The notes below the pieces were generated by a model that saw only the letters and a list, made by a program, of their open reading frames with translations, searched no databases and was not told where the DNA came from. Positions 56,216 to 64,000 of a stretch of DNA of 64,000 nucleotides are shown in pieces; position 1 is the first letter of the stretch; each line of letters starts with the position of its first letter. The DNA is from Sphingobacterium sp. SYP-B4668 (GTDB taxonomy: Bacteria; Bacteroidota; Bacteroidia; Sphingobacteriales; Sphingobacteriaceae): contig NZ_CP115483.1 of the NCBI RefSeq assembly GCF_027627455.1, forward strand, positions 1,364,001 through 1,428,000. Direction: 5' to 3'. A program made the translations under genes and the position numbers.

Positions 56216-56270
56216 AGGGTTGACAGGGGGTTGATAGAGGTAATACCTCTATCAACCCCCTGTCAACCCT
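56216..56270. repeat. 27-bp perfect inverted repeat
   Basis: AGGGTTGACAGGGGGTTGAT... and its exact complement flank a single central A at 56243. Each arm contains two near-repeats of GGGTTGAYAG. Confidence 0.9.
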
Positions 56271-56423
56271 TTATAAAAGCTTCATCAATTCTCTATTAAC
56301 TAGCCATTTGTATAGCATTATTCGTGCAATCGACCTGAGGTTGAACTGAAGGTATAGGCCCCTATCGAAGGGATGAAAAAGAGTGTTTTATATATTGCTG
56401 GTTGCAATATAGGGAGAATGAAA

Positions 56424-56455
56424 AAGAGCGGTCTATTTTGACCGCTCTTCTTTTT
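56424..56455. terminator. Terminator of speA and of the RNA candidate
   Basis: AAGAGCGGTC / GACCGCTCTT pair with a TATTTT loop, flanked by A run and T run, usable on both strands. Confidence 0.88.
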
Positions 56456-56471
56456 ACGTATTTGATAAATC

Positions 56472-57863
56472 TTATTGGTAGCCCAATAATTTCATGACTT
56501 GTTTTGAATTTTGTTCTTCTCCAAATACCTCATAATTGAATGTCTCGTCGCGATTACGACGTATCAATACATGCTTAGGGGATGGTAGTAGACAGTGGTG
56601 AATACCACCATAGCCACTTAATACGTCCTGATAGGCACCCGTGTGGAAGAATCCTAGATATTGTACCTTTCTTGTTTTTGGCATGAACACAGAGTTCATA
56701 TGGGCTTCCTGATTGTAGTAATCTTGGCCATCACAAGTAATACCACCTAAGTTGACTCGTTCGTACTCCGAATCCCAGTTGTTGATAGGGAGCAGGATAT
56801 ACTTTTGATTAAGGGCCCATACATCAGGTAGATTGGTGATAAAGGAACCATCAATCATAAACCATCTTTCACGGTCATTCTGTTGCTTTCTGCCCAGTAC
56901 TTTATAGAGTATACCTGACGCCTCTGCAACTGTATATTTTCCAAATTCAGTAATAATATCTGGTTCCATGACCTCGTGATGCGCACATATCTGCTTGATT
57001 CGGTTGACAATTTCATTGACCATATATTCATAATCGAAATCATGAACCAATGAGTCTTTGAAAGGCATTCCGCCACCAATGTCAAGGGTATCAAGTTCTG
57101 GATTTACTTTCTTGAATTTGCAATATAATGTTACATACTTCTCTAATTCGTTCCAATAATACGGCGTATCCGAAATGCCGGAATTGATAAAAAAGTGAAG
57201 TAATTTAACTCTGAAATTTGGATTTTCAGCTATCTTGTTGTTGTAGAAATCAATGATGTCTTCACTTCGTATTCCTAGACGAGAGGTGTAAAACTGAGAG
57301 TCTGGTTGCTCTTCCGAAGCTATACGGATCCCTAAATTGCAGGGCTCTTCCATTTCAATTTCATCATCGTATAGATTGAATTCTTCTTTATTGTCCAATA
57401 CAGGGATAATATTCTTGTACCCATCATGGATCATATCAATGATGTACTGTTTGTATTGATAGGTTTTGAACCCATTACAGATTACCGTAATGTCTTTTGT
57501 GACAGTTCCTTGTCGTTCTAACATATCAATCATAGGCATGTCAAATGCAGAGGAAGTCTCTAAGTGGATGTCATTTTTTAATGCTTCTTCGACAATGTGT
57601 TTGAAATGCGATGATTTAGTACAATAACAATATTTATACGACCCGCGATAATTGTGTTTCAAGATAGCGGTTTGAAACAAAATTTTAGCTTGTTGAATTT
57701 TTTTGCTGACGATAGGCAAATAGGTAAAACGTAATGGTGTCCCATACGTTTCTATCATTTCCATTAGATTCAAATCATGGAAATACAATTCGTCGTCGAT
57801 GATTTCGAATCCGTCTTGCGGAAAACCAACACTTAGGTCAAGAAATTCCTGATAGCTCTGCAT
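56472..57863 (-). CDS. speA: Arginine decarboxylase
   Basis: The 463-residue PLP enzyme is the short form seen in Bacteroidota. It has a YCTKSSH segment near residue 76 that may carry the PLP Lys, a GGGMPF motif near 267, a TEFGKY segment near 305, and a C-terminal CDGQDYYNQ motif with the active-site Cys of the alanine-racemase fold. It turns arginine into agmatine for polyamine synthesis. It is a single gene with its own promoter (CAAAGATA, minus, at 57880-57887). Confidence 0.88.
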   Translation of the reverse strand: MQSYQEFLDLSVGFPQDGFEIIDDELYFHDLNLMEMIETYGTPLRFTYLPIVSKKIQQAKILFQTAILKHNYRGSYKYCYCTKSSHFKHIVEEALKNDIHLETSSAFDMPMIDMLERQGTVTKDITVICNGFKTYQYKQYIIDMIHDGYKNIIPVLDNKEEFNLYDDEIEMEEPCNLGIRIASEEQPDSQFYTSRLGIRSEDIIDFYNNKIAENPNFRVKLLHFFINSGISDTPYYWNELEKYVTLYCKFKKVNPELDTLDIGGGMPFKDSLVHDFDYEYMVNEIVNRIKQICAHHEVMEPDIITEFGKYTVAEASGILYKVLGRKQQNDRERWFMIDGSFITNLPDVWALNQKYILLPINNWDSEYERVNLGGITCDGQDYYNQEAHMNSVFMPKTRKVQYLGFFHTGAYQDVLSGYGGIHHCLLPSPKHVLIRRNRDETFNYEVFGEEQNSKQVMKLLGYQ

Positions 57864-57879
57864 TTTTTATTATTTTTGG

Positions 57880-57887
57880 CAAAGATA
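57880..57887 (-). promoter_or_regulatory. -7 promoter element of speA
   Basis: TATCTTTG on the minus strand; start would lie about 10 bases before the ATG at 57863. No clear -33 element. Confidence 0.45.
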
Positions 57888-57972
57888 TGCTTTCATCCCG
57901 AATACAGGTATAGCGAATGCTATTTATTTGTCGTTCATAATCAGAAAGTTGTAAAAATTACTTATTCATTAC

Positions 57973-59757
57973 ATGACTGTATCTATTGAAAATGCGCTTG
58001 TGGACCTTACGGTGCAAGCAGTAAAAGAGCTTTATCAGGCCGAAATTCCCGTTTCGCAGGTTACCTTGCAAGAGACTCGAAAAGAGTTTGAAGGTCAGAT
58101 TACTATCGTTGTTTTTCCGATAACGCGATTTTCAAAGAAATCTCCAGAGCAAACGGGAACCGAAGTCGGTGAGTTCTTGCAATCGAAAATAGCTGAAATT
58201 GCTGCCTTCAACGTTATTAAGGGATTTCTCAATATCAGTCTGTCGGATGTGTATTGGATTAATCTCTTAAATTCGAAATTGGTCGCCCCTAATTTTGGAA
58301 GTTTCCCTTCAAATGGAAAACGTATAATGGTTGAATATTCTTCTCCAAATACGAATAAACCGCTGCATTTGGGGCATATCCGTAACAACTTGTTAGGTTA
58401 CTCAGTAGCAGAGATTCTCAAAGCTTATGGCTATGATGTGGTCAAAGCCAATTTGGTCAATGACAGAGGTATCCACATCTGTAAGTCCATGTTGGCATGG
58501 CAGAAATTTGGAGACGCCGAGACGCCAACTTCATCTGGTATGAAAGGTGATCATCTTGTGGGCAAATATTATGTCATTTTTGATAAGGAGTATAAAAAGC
58601 AAATCGATACGTTAAAGGCCGAAGGGCAGACGGAAGAAGAAGCAAAGAAGAACGCTCCTTTAATACGAGAAGCACAGGAGATGCTTCAAAAATGGGAAGC
58701 TGGAGATCAAGACGTGATTGAATTGTGGACCATGATGAACGGATGGGTGTATGCTGGATTCGAAAAAACCTATAGGCAACTTGGGGTGGACTTTGATAAG
58801 TATTATTACGAATCCAATACTTATCTTTTGGGAAAGGATATTATACAAGAGGGTCTTGCAAGTGGAGTTTTCTTCAAAAAGGAAGATAACTCGGTATGGA
58901 TCGACCTTACTGATGAGGGCTTAGACCAAAAATTGGTATTGCGTGGAGATGGTACATCCGTATACATTACCCAAGATCTGGGAACGGCCCAGTTAAAATA
59001 TGATGAGTTCAAAATGGATGAATCTATTTATGTGGTAGGGAATGAGCAAGACTATCATTTTAAGGTGTTATTCTTGATTTTGAAAAAATTGGGTAAGTCC
59101 TGGGCAAACGGACTATTTCATCTTTCTTATGGAATGGTAGATTTACCTTCAGGAAAGATGAAGTCTAGAGAGGGCACCGTGGTGGATGCCGATGACTTGA
59201 TGTCTGAGATGGTGGATACTGCAAGAGAACGTACCGAAGAGCTCGGAAAGACAGAGGGGTTTACGAATGAGGAGAAAGAATCACTCTATCAGGTTATTGG
59301 AATGGGGGCATTGAAGTACTTTTTGCTGAAGGTTGACCCGAAGAAGAGGTTGTTGTTTGACCCAAATGAGTCAGTGGATTTTCAGGGCCATACCGGACCT
59401 TTTATTCAATACACGCACGCACGTATTAAATCAGTTTTGAACAAATCAAATTTCTCAACAACCGATGGTGTGGCTGTGCCTCCGTCTTTATCCTCTTATG
59501 AGCGTGACCTGATTCAGTGTTTGGGCAATTATGGAAATGTTGTAGCGGCCTCTGCAGAGGAGTTTAGCCCTGCACAATTGGCGAATTACGTGTACGATGT
59601 GTCGAAGCTTTATAATAAATTCTATCATGAAGAGACTATTTTGAAAGCAGAAGATGAGGCTGTTCGCACATTCCGTCTCCATCTCTCTGCAGTTGCAGCA
59701 AATGTGCTCTCAAAGGGTATGGGGTTGTTGGGTATCGTGGTGCCTGAAAGAATGTAA
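57973..59757 (+). CDS. argS: Arginine--tRNA ligase
   Basis: The 594-residue class I synthetase has the N-terminal Arg_S additional domain, the HIGH-like HLGH in PNTNKPLHLGHIRNN near residue 130, and the KMSKS-like KMKSREGTVV near 397-406, then an alpha-helical anticodon-binding domain. It charges tRNA-Arg. It is transcribed divergently from speA and ends at a 16-bp hairpin terminator. Confidence 0.96.
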   Translation: MTVSIENALVDLTVQAVKELYQAEIPVSQVTLQETRKEFEGQITIVVFPITRFSKKSPEQTGTEVGEFLQSKIAEIAAFNVIKGFLNISLSDVYWINLLNSKLVAPNFGSFPSNGKRIMVEYSSPNTNKPLHLGHIRNNLLGYSVAEILKAYGYDVVKANLVNDRGIHICKSMLAWQKFGDAETPTSSGMKGDHLVGKYYVIFDKEYKKQIDTLKAEGQTEEEAKKNAPLIREAQEMLQKWEAGDQDVIELWTMMNGWVYAGFEKTYRQLGVDFDKYYYESNTYLLGKDIIQEGLASGVFFKKEDNSVWIDLTDEGLDQKLVLRGDGTSVYITQDLGTAQLKYDEFKMDESIYVVGNEQDYHFKVLFLILKKLGKSWANGLFHLSYGMVDLPSGKMKSREGTVVDADDLMSEMVDTARERTEELGKTEGFTNEEKESLYQVIGMGALKYFLLKVDPKKRLLFDPNESVDFQGHTGPFIQYTHARIKSVLNKSNFSTTDGVAVPPSLSSYERDLIQCLGNYGNVVAASAEEFSPAQLANYVYDVSKLYNKFYHEETILKAEDEAVRTFRLHLSAVAANVLSKGMGLLGIVVPERM

Positions 59758-59790
59758 GCGAATTGACTTTTTGTCTTTTCAAGAATTAGC

Positions 59791-59830
59791 ATAAAGCCAT
59801 CATCCCGCCTAACAGGGATGATGGCTTTAT
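59791..59830 (+). terminator. Terminator after argS
   Basis: ATAAAGCCATCATCCC / GGGATGATGGCTTTAT pair with an 8-base loop. Confidence 0.85.
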
Positions 59831-59944
59831 TATCATAGTCTCAAGATTTTCGATTGATTGTCATCTAATGCAGATGCAATAGGCAGAAGGACTTGCTAAA
59901 GTGGAGCAAATAATACAATTATAAAAGTAATTAATGAACTGAAT

Positions 59945-61021
59945 ATGAATAAAATACGCGTTGGACTAATCGGCTTTGGTATATCGGGACAGGTATTTCA
60001 TGCACCTGTTATGCGGTCTGTGGCTGAGTTGGAATTGGTTAAGGTGACCGCTCGGAAGGAAGAGCAGAAGGCTATTTTGCGCGCGAAATATCCTCAAGCT
60101 CAGATTGTAGAGTCTGCTGAAGATATATTTACTGATGAAGAAATCGATTTGGTCGTTGTCGCAACTTCCAATGATATGCACTATCCATTTGCTAAAAGAG
60201 CCTTAGAGGCAGGAAAGCATGTGGTCGTCGAGAAGCCCTTTACTAATACCGCTGAGCAAGCTGATGAATTAGTACAATTAGCTGCACAAAAGGGAAAAAT
60301 TCTTTCGGTATATCACAATTATCGCTTTCACTCGGATTATCGTACACTTCAAGAGGTGATCAATGAAGGACGTTTGGGAACAATTTATAACGTCGAGATG
60401 CGATTTGACCGGTTTCGAAACTTTTTGCGACCGAATGCATGGCGAGAGGAAAATTTACCAGGTTCGGGTATTTTTTATGACTTAGGCGCACATGGTATTG
60501 ATTTAAGTTTGCAGTTATTTGGGAAGCCAGAGGCTATATTTGCCGATTTGGCGGTTCAACGTCCTGGCGCAAGAGCGATAGACAATTTCGATGTTCTGCT
60601 TTACTATCCAAACATGCGTGTGTCGATAAAAGGAAGTATGTTGGCAAAAGAACCTACCCAGCGGTTTATGGTTTTTGGGTTGAACGGTAATTTTACAAAG
60701 TTTGGTACAGACCCACAAGAAGTACTGCTACGTGCTGGACATTTTCCTGATGAGGATCCTAATTGGGGGAAAGAAAGCACCGACATATATGGCAAGCTGA
60801 ATTTGTTGCTTGAAGACCGCGATATTGAAGAAATAGTCCCTTCTAAGATAGGTAGCTATCCAGACTATTATCAGAATGTAGCGGATGCAATATTAGGTAA
60901 ATCACCTTTAATCGTAAAGCCTGAGCAAGCACGAGATGTTATTAAGCTTATCGAACTGGGATATCAAAGCCAAGAGGAACGCAGGGTAATTCCTGTTCAA
61001 GGGCAGTTGATTAGCTATTAA
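59945..61021 (+). CDS. Gfo/Idh/MocA-family oxidoreductase
   Basis: The 358-residue protein has an N-terminal NAD(P)-binding fold (GFGISGQVFHAP near residue 10), the family EKP in VVEKPFTN near 97, and a C-terminal alpha/beta domain with DLGAHGIDLS. Such proteins oxidise or reduce sugars or related compounds, but the substrate is not shown. Its stop is one base before the start of the flavoprotein gene. Confidence 0.85.
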   Translation: MNKIRVGLIGFGISGQVFHAPVMRSVAELELVKVTARKEEQKAILRAKYPQAQIVESAEDIFTDEEIDLVVVATSNDMHYPFAKRALEAGKHVVVEKPFTNTAEQADELVQLAAQKGKILSVYHNYRFHSDYRTLQEVINEGRLGTIYNVEMRFDRFRNFLRPNAWREENLPGSGIFYDLGAHGIDLSLQLFGKPEAIFADLAVQRPGARAIDNFDVLLYYPNMRVSIKGSMLAKEPTQRFMVFGLNGNFTKFGTDPQEVLLRAGHFPDEDPNWGKESTDIYGKLNLLLEDRDIEEIVPSKIGSYPDYYQNVADAILGKSPLIVKPEQARDVIKLIELGYQSQEERRVIPVQGQLISY

Positions 61022-61022
61022 T

Positions 61023-62213
61023 ATGCAATACGACGCAATCATTATCGGAGGTGGAGCATGTGGACTTATGTGTGCTGTGCAGGCTGGGTTATTGGGTAAA
61101 AAGACATTAATCTTGGAACGAAATGACAAGCCTGGGGCTAAAATTTTGATTTCGGGAGGGGGGCGATGCAATTATACTAATCTCGGTACATCATTGGATA
61201 ATTTTGTTTCTGAAAACCCTTCGTTTTTGCATACTGCTTTTAATCTTTGGTCTGTGTCAGATACCCTCGATTTTTTTGAATCACAGGGTATCTATGGACA
61301 GGAAAAGACACTTGGTCAACTGTTTCCGACAACTAATAAGGCCAAGGATGTGGTGGGTGTGTTTACCAAACTGATGTTTGAAACTGGTCAGGATATTTGG
61401 TTGAACAGCATAGTTACATCTGTAGAACAGAGTGGGGCTATGTATCGCGTGAAAGTGGAAACGCCTTCGGGAGAGAAAGTCTTGTCTTCACCGAAGGTAG
61501 TTTTTGCGAGTGGCGGGCTCCCTGTTCAAAAATTAGGCGCATCGGACTTTGCTCTTCGTGCTGCCAAGCAGTTTGGACTTAAGATTGTACAAACCGCTCC
61601 CGCACTGGTTCCTTTGACCATTACTGGCAAGGATGCCGATTGGTACGCCTCGCTTTCTGGTAACAGTGTATTCTGCCGGGTGTACAATAAGAAAATTAGT
61701 TTTGAGGAGAATATCCTCTTTACACATTGGGGATTGAGTGGCCCTGCTATTCTTCAGATTTCTTCCTATTGGCGTCCCGGGGAAGAGTTTACCATGGATC
61801 TCTTGCCTCGCTTTAGCTTGGAGCAAATTATTAAATCAGAGCGTGATAATGGAGGGCGACGCTTGGTGTCACAGGTTCTACACGATTATTTTACTAAACG
61901 GATGGTAGAGGCATTGGGCCAGTTTCTTCCGATAAACACAAAAGTCGCCTCGTTGAGTAAAGCGGATTCCAAATCAATCATAGATACTATCCATCGATTT
62001 AGTGTGAAGCCAGCGGGTGACAAGGGATATGATAAAGCGGAGGTGATGCGAGGTGGAATTTCGACCGATGAGTTGAATGCGCGTACATTGGAGTCCAAGA
62101 AGATAGCTGGTCTGTATTTTGGTGGTGAAGCTGTGGATGTGACAGGTTGGCTTGGAGGCTATAATTTTCAATGGGCGTGGGCATCTGGCTATGTCATTGC
62201 GCAGGCTATCTAA
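61023..62213 (+). CDS. HI0933/YhiN-family FAD-dependent oxidoreductase
   Basis: The 396-residue flavoprotein starts YDAIIIGGGACGLMCA, the GxGxxG FAD-binding motif, has GAKILISGGGRCNYTN near 41-55, and ends AVDVTGWLGGYNFQWAWASGY, typical of the HI0933/BaiN family. The reaction is unknown. It is coupled to the upstream oxidoreductase and precedes the RNase P RNA gene. Confidence 0.85.
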   Translation: MQYDAIIIGGGACGLMCAVQAGLLGKKTLILERNDKPGAKILISGGGRCNYTNLGTSLDNFVSENPSFLHTAFNLWSVSDTLDFFESQGIYGQEKTLGQLFPTTNKAKDVVGVFTKLMFETGQDIWLNSIVTSVEQSGAMYRVKVETPSGEKVLSSPKVVFASGGLPVQKLGASDFALRAAKQFGLKIVQTAPALVPLTITGKDADWYASLSGNSVFCRVYNKKISFEENILFTHWGLSGPAILQISSYWRPGEEFTMDLLPRFSLEQIIKSERDNGGRRLVSQVLHDYFTKRMVEALGQFLPINTKVASLSKADSKSIIDTIHRFSVKPAGDKGYDKAEVMRGGISTDELNARTLESKKIAGLYFGGEAVDVTGWLGGYNFQWAWASGYVIAQAI

Positions 62214-62275
62214 GGATTGTTAGGCGCATTATTTACTTTTCTCATATTAGCAGAAGTATTCCGATTATAAAACCT

Positions 62276-62283
62276 TATTTTTG
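62276..62283 (+). promoter_or_regulatory. -7 promoter element of rnpB
   Basis: TATTTTTG fits TAnnTTTG and ends about 5-7 bases before the RNA 5' end. Confidence 0.55.
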
Positions 62284-62287
62284 CAAG

Positions 62288-62676
62288 CGAAGCAAACCGG
62301 TTCTATCGCTGTTTCGATTTATCGGAAGAGAGGAAAGTCCGGGCAACACAGAGCGACTCACTTCCTAACGGGAAGGATCCGTATTCACGGAGACAGCAAG
62401 TGCCACAGAAAATATACCGCCACATTTTAATGGGGTAAGGGTGAAAACGTGAGGTAAGAGCTCACGGTATTGTATGGTGACATGCATTACGGTAAACCTT
62501 GGGTGTTGAAAGACCAAATAGGTTACGAAATCCGAAGGCTGCTCGTCTTCTGCGGTCTATGACTGCATTCGTAATGGGTAGGTTGATTGAGCTTGTCAGT
62601 GATGGTAAGCCTAGATAAATGATAGAGGTTCGATTCGTCGTCCACAGAACCCGGCTTATAAGGTTTGCTTCCTTTT
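62288..62676 (+). ncRNA. rnpB: RNase P RNA, class A
   Basis: GAAGCAAACC (62289-62298) pairs with GGTTTGCTTC (62662-62671), the closing helix of RNase P RNA. The conserved GAGGAAAGTCCGGGC block lies near 62329-62343, and ACAGAACCCGGCTTA, the other half of the P4/CR core, lies near 62644-62658. About 380-390 bases is normal. It is the RNA catalyst that trims the 5' end of pre-tRNA. A T run follows the closing helix as a terminator. Confidence 0.93.
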
Positions 62677-62736
62677 TGATTATTCCGCTTTAATTACTAT
62701 TTTGCTTTCGCAAAAGATACAGCATATAACTATTTT

Positions 62737-64000
62737 ATGGCTACAATATTAATAATTGATGATGAGCGTGCCATTCGTAGTACGTTGAGAGAGATACTTG
62801 AATACGAAGACTATAAGGTATTTGACGCTGACAACGGGTTTGATGGACTAGACATATTGAAGAAGGAGAAGATTGACCTTGCTCTATGCGACATCAAAAT
62901 GGAAAAAATGGATGGTCTAGAGGTCTTAACTATGGCCCAGACGATTAAATCTGAAGTCCCCTTTATTATGATTTCGGGACATGGTACCGTTGAGACCGCA
63001 GTAGAGGCAACGAGAAAAGGAGCGTATGATTTTCTGTCGAAACCTTTAGACCTAAATCGGATATTGATAACCGTAAGAAATGCTTTGGAACGAGGCTCTT
63101 TGGTGGAAGAGACGAAGGTCTTGAAGAAAAAGGTGTCCAGTTCAAAAACAAAAGAAATTTTAGGAGGGTCGGAGACCATTTCAAAAATTAAGGAAACAAT
63201 CGAACGAGTTGCACCGACCGATGCGCGCGTGTTGGTGACAGGTGAGAATGGGTCGGGTAAGGAGCTGGTCGCTAGATGGCTGCATGAGAAATCTCAACGT
63301 TCCAATTTACCTTTGATAGAAGTCAATTGTGCTGCTATCCCTTCAGAGCTGATTGAGTCCGAATTGTTTGGACATGAGAAAGGGTCATTTACCTCTGCTG
63401 TTAAGCAACGAATTGGTAAATTTGAGCAGGCTAGTGGCGGAACGTTATTTCTAGATGAAATTGGAGATATGAGTCTCTCGGCGCAGGCAAAGGTGCTGCG
63501 TGCCCTGCAGGAACATAAGATTACAAGAGTGGGGGGGGAGAAAGAGATAGAGGTAAATGTCAGGGTAATTGCCGCTACAAATAAAGATCTATTAAAAGAG
63601 ATTGATCAGGGTAATTTCAGAATGGACCTTTACCATCGCTTGAGTGTTATCTTAATCCATGTACCTTCTTTGTCCCAACGCATAGACGATATCCCGACAA
63701 TCGCGACTAGTTTTTGTGAGGAAATCTGTGGAGAATACAATATGCCTGCGAAGAAGATTACGACAGAAGCAATGGATGCTTTACAGTCGTTGCCTTGGAC
63801 GGGTAATATCAGGGAACTACGGAATATGGTTGAGCGACTGATTATTTTGAGTGACAAATCCATTACGGATAAGGACGTATTGGCCTATGCCAACCCTTCT
63901 ATTATACAGCCGCGAAATGGGACTAGTGCTGAGGTACATACTAATGGAGAAGTCAAAAGTGAATCTGCTGCTTTAACATTTGAGAAATTCGATTCCTTTC
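62737..64000 (+). CDS. NtrC-type sigma-54-family response regulator (partial, C-terminus cut)
   Basis: The frame starts with ATG at 62737 and stays open to the right edge, about 421 residues. A receiver domain begins IIDDERAIR with the phospho-acceptor Asp at residue 52 (LCDIKMEK) and KPLDLN near its end. The AAA+ domain has GENGSGKEL (Walker A-like), ELFGHEKGSFTSA and FLDEIGD. The GAFTGA loop reads GSFTSA at 216-221. The Fis-type DNA-binding end lies outside the window. It would be phosphorylated by an unseen sensor kinase. Confidence 0.85.
   Translation, partial: MATILIIDDERAIRSTLREILEYEDYKVFDADNGFDGLDILKKEKIDLALCDIKMEKMDGLEVLTMAQTIKSEVPFIMISGHGTVETAVEATRKGAYDFLSKPLDLNRILITVRNALERGSLVEETKVLKKKVSSSKTKEILGGSETISKIKETIERVAPTDARVLVTGENGSGKELVARWLHEKSQRSNLPLIEVNCAAIPSELIESELFGHEKGSFTSAVKQRIGKFEQASGGTLFLDEIGDMSLSAQAKVLRALQEHKITRVGGEKEIEVNVRVIAATNKDLLKEIDQGNFRMDLYHRLSVILIHVPSLSQRIDDIPTIATSFCEEICGEYNMPAKKITTEAMDALQSLPWTGNIRELRNMVERLIILSDKSITDKDVLAYANPSIIQPRNGTSAEVHTNGEVKSESAALTFEKFDSF

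Larger units (their letters stand above)
56157..56455 (+). ncRNA. Candidate structured small RNA
   Basis: After the TACCTTTG element, AACTCT/AGAGTT (56161-56166 with 56194-56199) encloses GGATAA/TTATCC with a TACT loop. Next comes a perfect 27-bp hairpin, another 8-bp hairpin, and a T-run terminator at 56424-56455. The transcript could be about 120 bases (if it stops at the large hairpin) or about 300 bases. No known RNA family is recognised. Inference only. Confidence 0.4.
55979..56471. other. Intergenic region holding several strong hairpins and a plus-strand promoter
   Basis: About 490 bases with no convincing gene. It holds a TACCTTTG element (56143-56150), a nested stem (56161-56199), a 27-bp perfect hairpin (56216-56270), a TATATTGC/GCAATATA hairpin (56391-56411) and a terminator (56424-56455). 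A 22-codon frame (56373-56441) is probably chance. Confidence 0.6.

Noticed and set aside
56373..56441. 22-codon frame starting MKKSVLYIAGCNIGRM
   Set aside because: It is short, ends inside the terminator and lies between hairpins; nothing supports translation.
62171..62368. 65-residue plus-strand frame
   Set aside because: It overlaps the end of the flavoprotein gene and the start of the RNase P RNA.
1..64000. CRISPR arrays, tRNA genes, complete insertion sequences, phage att sites
   Set aside because: I saw no regularly spaced repeats, no tRNA cloverleaf with a conserved T-arm, no transposase gene and no integrase gene.

Overview
The window looks like chromosomal DNA of a Bacteroidota bacterium, most likely in or near Sphingobacteriaceae (Sphingobacterium/Pedobacter type). 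The signs are an ECF sigma/FecR/SusC/SusD locus, a futalosine-type menaquinone gene pair, a short Bacteroidota-type arginine decarboxylase, few Shine-Dalgarno sequences, and many TAnnTTTG (-7) promoter elements, several with a TTTG-like -33 element. Both window edges cut genes: a FeoA-like protein on the left and a sigma-54-type response regulator on the right.

Layout. 1-6 kb: feoA (partial), a MarR regulator, a PAP2 phosphatase/ZIP transporter pair, glmM, rlmF and a secreted glycerophosphodiester phosphodiesterase. 6-18 kb: a metal, probably copper, handling island made of two divergent blocks. The minus block encodes a small Cys/His-rich protein, two DUF3347 proteins, a haem-binding protein and a multicopper oxidase with an added beta-barrel-like tail. 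The plus block encodes a small Cys-rich protein and a TolC/RND/membrane-fusion efflux system, followed by a TRASH/YHS-like lipoprotein and a universal stress protein. Between the blocks lies a 21-bp-period direct repeat that looks like an operator. 19-20.5 kb: a Mef-like MFS exporter behind a leader with an 18-codon leader peptide containing an Arg-Asp-Arg motif and a terminator-like hairpin just before the start codon. 20.5-30 kb: purL, pheT, a coiled-coil/zapA pair, a probable 6S RNA, rny and a membrane protein.

30-36 kb: the four-gene ligase-associated DNA repair cluster (exonuclease, ATP-dependent ligase, DEXH helicase, PdeM) with overlapping genes. 36-45 kb: a signalling and uptake locus with ECF sigma, FecR, an STN-bearing SusC, SusD, a small lipoprotein and a secreted PPP-like phosphatase. 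45-47 kb: an SPFH-GYF_2 protein and a zinc-ribbon membrane protein. 47-49 kb: an aminotransferase and prephenate dehydrogenase. 49-54 kb: an MsbA-like ABC exporter, then mqnE, a histidine phosphatase and mqnA in one tight unit. 54-56 kb: a ClC-type channel and a DUF423 protein. 56-64 kb: an intergenic region with a 27-bp perfect hairpin and a probable small RNA, speA, argS, a Gfo/Idh/MocA oxidoreductase, an HI0933-type flavoprotein, RNase P RNA and the regulator.

Most genes are ordinary housekeeping genes. The most interesting parts are non-coding or regulatory: the MFS leader, the structured RNA candidate at 56.1-56.5 kb, the repeat operator at 10.95 kb, the large palindromes and the 6S candidate. 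All calls come from reading the sequence and from remembered family knowledge; no searches were run.
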